This document shows positions 4,589 to 7,451 of a DNA stretch of 7,451 nt, piece after piece. The DNA is taken from contig JAFQII010000110.1 of assembly GCA_017397605.1 (NCBI GenBank), forward strand, positions 1-7,451, written 5' to 3'. How positions within the stretch are numbered: the first letter of the stretch is position 1; every line of letters begins with the position of its first letter. Under the pieces are notes generated by a model. That model was not told the DNA's origin. It worked only from the letters and a program-made list of their open reading frames with translations, and made no database searches. Source of the stretch: Clostridia bacterium. GTDB lineage: Bacteria; Bacillota; Clostridia; Oscillospirales; CAG-382. The position numbers and the translations under genes are program-made.

Positions 4589-7451
4589 AGTGTACATAGG
4601 CGTAAGCCGTATTTCCGTATCTCATCATCGCGCGAACCAACGCCGCGAGCGACGCGTCCGCATCGTTCTGTTTCGCACAGGCGTACGACTCGATGCTGTA
4701 AGAAACCGTATTGCTGATCGCTTCGTCTCCTCGATACGCCGTGGCGTAAACAGTTTCGCTCATCTGACCGGCGGTGAGTCCGTTGTATGCCGCGATGTAG
4801 TATCCGCCGGAGATCCTAAACTCCTCCTGAGTGATCTCTTTAAGAAGCGCGCCGCTGCCGTTTTCGATCCTGACCGTAACGCCTTCAATGCTTTCCGTTG
4901 TAAATACGAACTGCATCGTGACTGAGTCGTTCAATCGGAGCGATACGCCCGCCCAGTTGACTGCGGGATCTTCTACCGTACGGTATTCCGCGTTGGAGAC
5001 AGAGGTCAACACCGGATCGGTGGCTGTACCCCAGGCGATCTGTTCAGCGGTGAGATCGGCGTTTACAAGCGCATCGTTGTTATAACCGGTATAGGTCTGC
5101 GACGCCGCGCCGTAATTTAAAAGATCCACGAGCAGGGTGCGCAGCTTTGCGTCATCCGTTTTGCCGAGCATGGAATAGCAGTAGGTCGCAACGCTGTAGG
5201 TCAACTCTTCGCCGACGCAGGGCTTTCCGCCCTCGACGCCGTGAAGCGTTGCACGGATGGTATCGTTCATCAGATTCGGCGCGATGTTGCGGAAACTGAA
5301 CACATAGTAATCGACGCCCCCGGAGGTGACCTCGCTGTACTCGCTGACCGTCACCGTTCTGCCGTTCATTTCAAACACGGTGTAGAGGTCGGTGAAGCCG
5401 GCGGCAACGATCGGATCCTTTTCGACGTAGAAATTGACCTTGAGGTTGTTCTGCAGGGTCAGCGACGCACCGTAGAACGAAAGTTCCGGCGCTTTTTGGC
5501 AAAGGATATGAAGGTTCAGCCGTTCGCTGTAACCGCCCGTTTCCGTCCACGCCGCGATGCGCACGAAGGTATCTTCCGTGATGGTGATCGGTCCGTCATA
5601 GACCAGCGCGTCGTCGTCGCAGGGGCAAGTGTCGTTGAGCGTGTAGCGGATGACCGCGCCCTCCGTCGCGCAGGAGAGGATCAGCTGAGTGCCGCTTGCC
5701 ACGACAGCGAAGTCCTCGATGTTGGCGGTGGGCTTTGCGGGCTTTGCGGTACCGATGGGATTGACGTAGGTTTCCAGATCGACGGTCGCATCTCCGCAGG
5801 TAAAGGTGAGCGTGTCGTAACCCGAACTTGTGACGATCGTATGGAACACGGCTCTGCCGTCCTTATCGGTGATGACCGCCATCGGCAGCGTCAGGGTGTC
5901 GGTGTACTTCTCCACGGATACGGTGGCGTTTGCCATCGGATTACCCTCGGTGTCAAGGAGACGCACCACGATATCCGCCTCTTCACCGATGCTGACGGCA
6001 AAGCGGTTCGGGTAGGAGTGGCTGAGGGTTCCGGCAATCTGTTCGATGGTGAGGAAGTCGCTCTCGTAGTCTTCCGCCATGCCGTTCCCGGCGTAGTTGT
6101 AGAAGTCACGGCTGACAGAAACTTTCAGCTTGTCGCCGCTGAACTTCAGCCCGTCCTGACGGGAGAGGTACAAGATCCTTCCGTAGTATTTCAGGCTATT
6201 CGTCGGCGAGACCTCGCTGTCGATAAAGGTATAGTCAAGTTCGACCGGAACGCCGTTGTCGGTCACGGTCACCAGATCGTTAAAGAAGGTCAGCTCGTCG
6301 ATATCCATGTACTGGCTGAATTCGATACGGATATAGTCCGCGCCCGCTTCCACGCTCTGCACCTCAGGCAGGGCGGTGGAAACGATGGGGATATAGACCT
6401 CCATCTGCGGCGGCGGGACCGGAAGCCAGCCGTCGACGGCGGCGGGATCGTTCGCGCTGTCGGAAATGACGTAACCGTCTTTTTCGGCGACAACTCGCCA
6501 GTTACCGATCGGGACGAACCACTGATATTCGCCGTTCGCGTCGGTAATAAGCGGGTTTTCCTGCTCCGCTTCCGTGGCATCCCAGGCAAGGAGTTCGCCG
6601 TTAGGCCCTTTATAATAGCAGGTCACGGTGACGCCTTCGACACGGTTGGATGCGACCGCTTCATACACAAAGCCGGCGGGGTCGATATAGTCCTTGTGCT
6701 TGATGGGATGGCGCTTGCCGCCTCCGTTGTTTCCGCTGCTGCCGCTGCTGCCGCTGTGGCTGCTGTCATCATGTTCCTTTTCTCCGATACAGGTTTTTTC
6801 CACTCTCGATTCCATCTGGCTGACGGTCACCTCGTATGCTCCCGCCACGCCCTTGGTAAAGATCTCCGCCACGTTGCCGAGAGACCAGTTGGTGATGCCC
6901 ACTGCAAGACCGACGTCCGATTTGACGGCGCCGATAAAGTCAGCCGCCAGCGTGATGACGAAAGAAACGACCTCCTTGTAGTAGGCGGCGGTGTAATAAC
7001 CGCGCAGCGTGTTGAGGGTGTAGGCGTAATCGAAGCACGCCCGCACGCAGGCCTTATACTGATCGGAATATTCGCCCGGAGCGGGACCCTTCGGGGTCGC
7101 CTCCAGTCTTGTTACTGCCCATTCGAACTGGTTGTAGAGGTTGCCCTTGATCTTGCCGAGGTAGGTATCGTACGCGTCGACGATCGTCGTGACGCCGCTG
7201 ATGACGTCGAGGAAGACCATAAACGCGCCTAAACCGGACGCGGCGCCTTTGGCGAAGCCCACAAACTTGGATTTACTGGCGTCCGCACAGAGTTCAGGCT
7301 GCTTGCCGAGCGTCTTTTTCTTGCTTACGGCATCATTAAAGAAGCCCTTCAGCTTTTCGCGGAACCCGTAAAGCTTCTCCATGATCGAATCCAATTTATC
7401 GCTCGCTTCTTTGAGCATCTCGGCATACGTTTCCGCGTTGTCGCTTAAAAA
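4587..7451 (-). CDS. Large multi-domain surface protein, 5'-truncated by window
   Basis: The frame stays open to the window edge, so at least 954 residues are present and the true start lies outside. Residue numbers here count from the internal Met at 7418. Residues 1-210 are mostly helical, with hydrophobic stretches at about 54-80 and 150-166. A Ser/Gly linker follows (216-234). Then come a carboxypeptidase-regulatory-like beta domain (about 244-345, with DPAGFVYEAV and TDANGEYQW), an SbsA-type Ig-like domain (about 349-457), a Big_1-like domain (about 465-550), and a chitobiase/hexosaminidase C-terminal-like domain (about 560-635, with GAVIRYTLN and YDGPITITEDT). Two copies of a module follow (about 645-785 and 822-943), each opening with a SL-L-(N)-(V)-F strand pattern and ending in an alanine/leucine-rich helix followed by YG. 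This architecture fits an extracellular structural or binding protein. No catalytic motif or sorting signal is visible, and the protein ends YAYVH without a dockerin. Domain names come from pattern recognition, not a profile search. Confidence 0.9.
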   Translation of the reverse strand, partial: FLSDNAETYAEMLKEASDKLDSIMEKLYGFREKLKGFFNDAVSKKKTLGKQPELCADASKSKFVGFAKGAASGLGAFMVFLDVISGVTTIVDAYDTYLGKIKGNLYNQFEWAVTRLEATPKGPAPGEYSDQYKACVRACFDYAYTLNTLRGYYTAAYYKEVVSFVITLAADFIGAVKSDVGLAVGITNWSLGNVAEIFTKGVAGAYEVTVSQMESRVEKTCIGEKEHDDSSHSGSSGSSGNNGGGKRHPIKHKDYIDPAGFVYEAVASNRVEGVTVTCYYKGPNGELLAWDATEAEQENPLITDANGEYQWFVPIGNWRVVAEKDGYVISDSANDPAAVDGWLPVPPPQMEVYIPIVSTALPEVQSVEAGADYIRIEFSQYMDIDELTFFNDLVTVTDNGVPVELDYTFIDSEVSPTNSLKYYGRILYLSRQDGLKFSGDKLKVSVSRDFYNYAGNGMAEDYESDFLTIEQIAGTLSHSYPNRFAVSIGEEADIVVRLLDTEGNPMANATVSVEKYTDTLTLPMAVITDKDGRAVFHTIVTSSGYDTLTFTCGDATVDLETYVNPIGTAKPAKPTANIEDFAVVASGTQLILSCATEGAVIRYTLNDTCPCDDDALVYDGPITITEDTFVRIAAWTETGGYSERLNLHILCQKAPELSFYGASLTLQNNLKVNFYVEKDPIVAAGFTDLYTVFEMNGRTVTVSEYSEVTSGGVDYYVFSFRNIAPNLMNDTIRATLHGVEGGKPCVGEELTYSVATYCYSMLGKTDDAKLRTLLVDLLNYGAASQTYTGYNNDALVNADLTAEQIAWGTATDPVLTSVSNAEYRTVEDPAVNWAGVSLRLNDSVTMQFVFTTESIEGVTVRIENGSGALLKEITQEEFRISGGYYIAAYNGLTAGQMSETVYATAYRGDEAISNTVSYSIESYACAKQNDADASLAALVRAMMRYGNTAYAYVH

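Noticed and set aside
5241..7232. A 663-codon open frame on the plus strand
   Set aside because: It lies entirely antisense to the large surface protein, whose minus-strand frame gives recognisable domains. The plus-strand product has no domain pattern and is rich in Arg/His/Val/Asp as expected of a GC-biased shadow frame.

Overview
The window suggests a Gram-positive gut or rumen anaerobe of the class Clostridia (Ruminococcaceae/Oscillospiraceae-like). The reasons are a type I dockerin, multi-domain surface proteins built from Ig-like modules, purine-rich Shine-Dalgarno sites and U-tract terminators. This is inferred from protein style, not from a marker gene. Every gene I can support lies on the minus strand, so the biological order runs from high to low coordinates.

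The right part (7451 down to about 2779) is one compact cell-surface operon. It starts outside the window with a large modular protein (at least 954 aa). A 56-aa peptide gene follows, its ribosome binding site overlapping the large gene's stop codon. Next is a Ser/Thr/Pro-rich lipoprotein gene that overlaps the peptide gene by 4 nt, in what looks like a decayed ATGA junction (now ATAA). Last is a secreted protein with five Cys-rich repeats and a C-terminal dockerin, closed by a clear intrinsic terminator. The last three products share a short motif, [IV]-[DE]-L-P-[IL]-D-[PY]-[LF], encoded by different codons in each gene. It sits near the C-terminus of the peptide, at the extreme C-terminus of the lipoprotein stalk, and just after the signal peptide of the dockerin protein. 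The cassette looks like an uncharacterised surface-display or recognition system and is the most interesting part of the window.

The middle part (2700 down to 596) is a second transcription unit. It has a sigma-A-type promoter (TTGACA-16 nt-GATAAT) and a leader of about 340 nt with possible short ORFs. A long inverted repeat with a T7 tract resembles a terminator/attenuator and ends about 10 nt before the ribosome binding site. One ClpX-like AAA+ ATPase gene (517 aa) follows, then a possible gene remnant and a 15-bp-stem terminator. The ATPase lacks the ClpX zinc-binding domain, the aromatic pore-loop residue and an IGF-type ClpP loop, and it has an unfamiliar C-terminal extension.

The left end (1-595) has no convincing gene. 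It holds two near-identical 103-bp copies, 158 bp apart, of a highly structured element, followed by AT-rich DNA.
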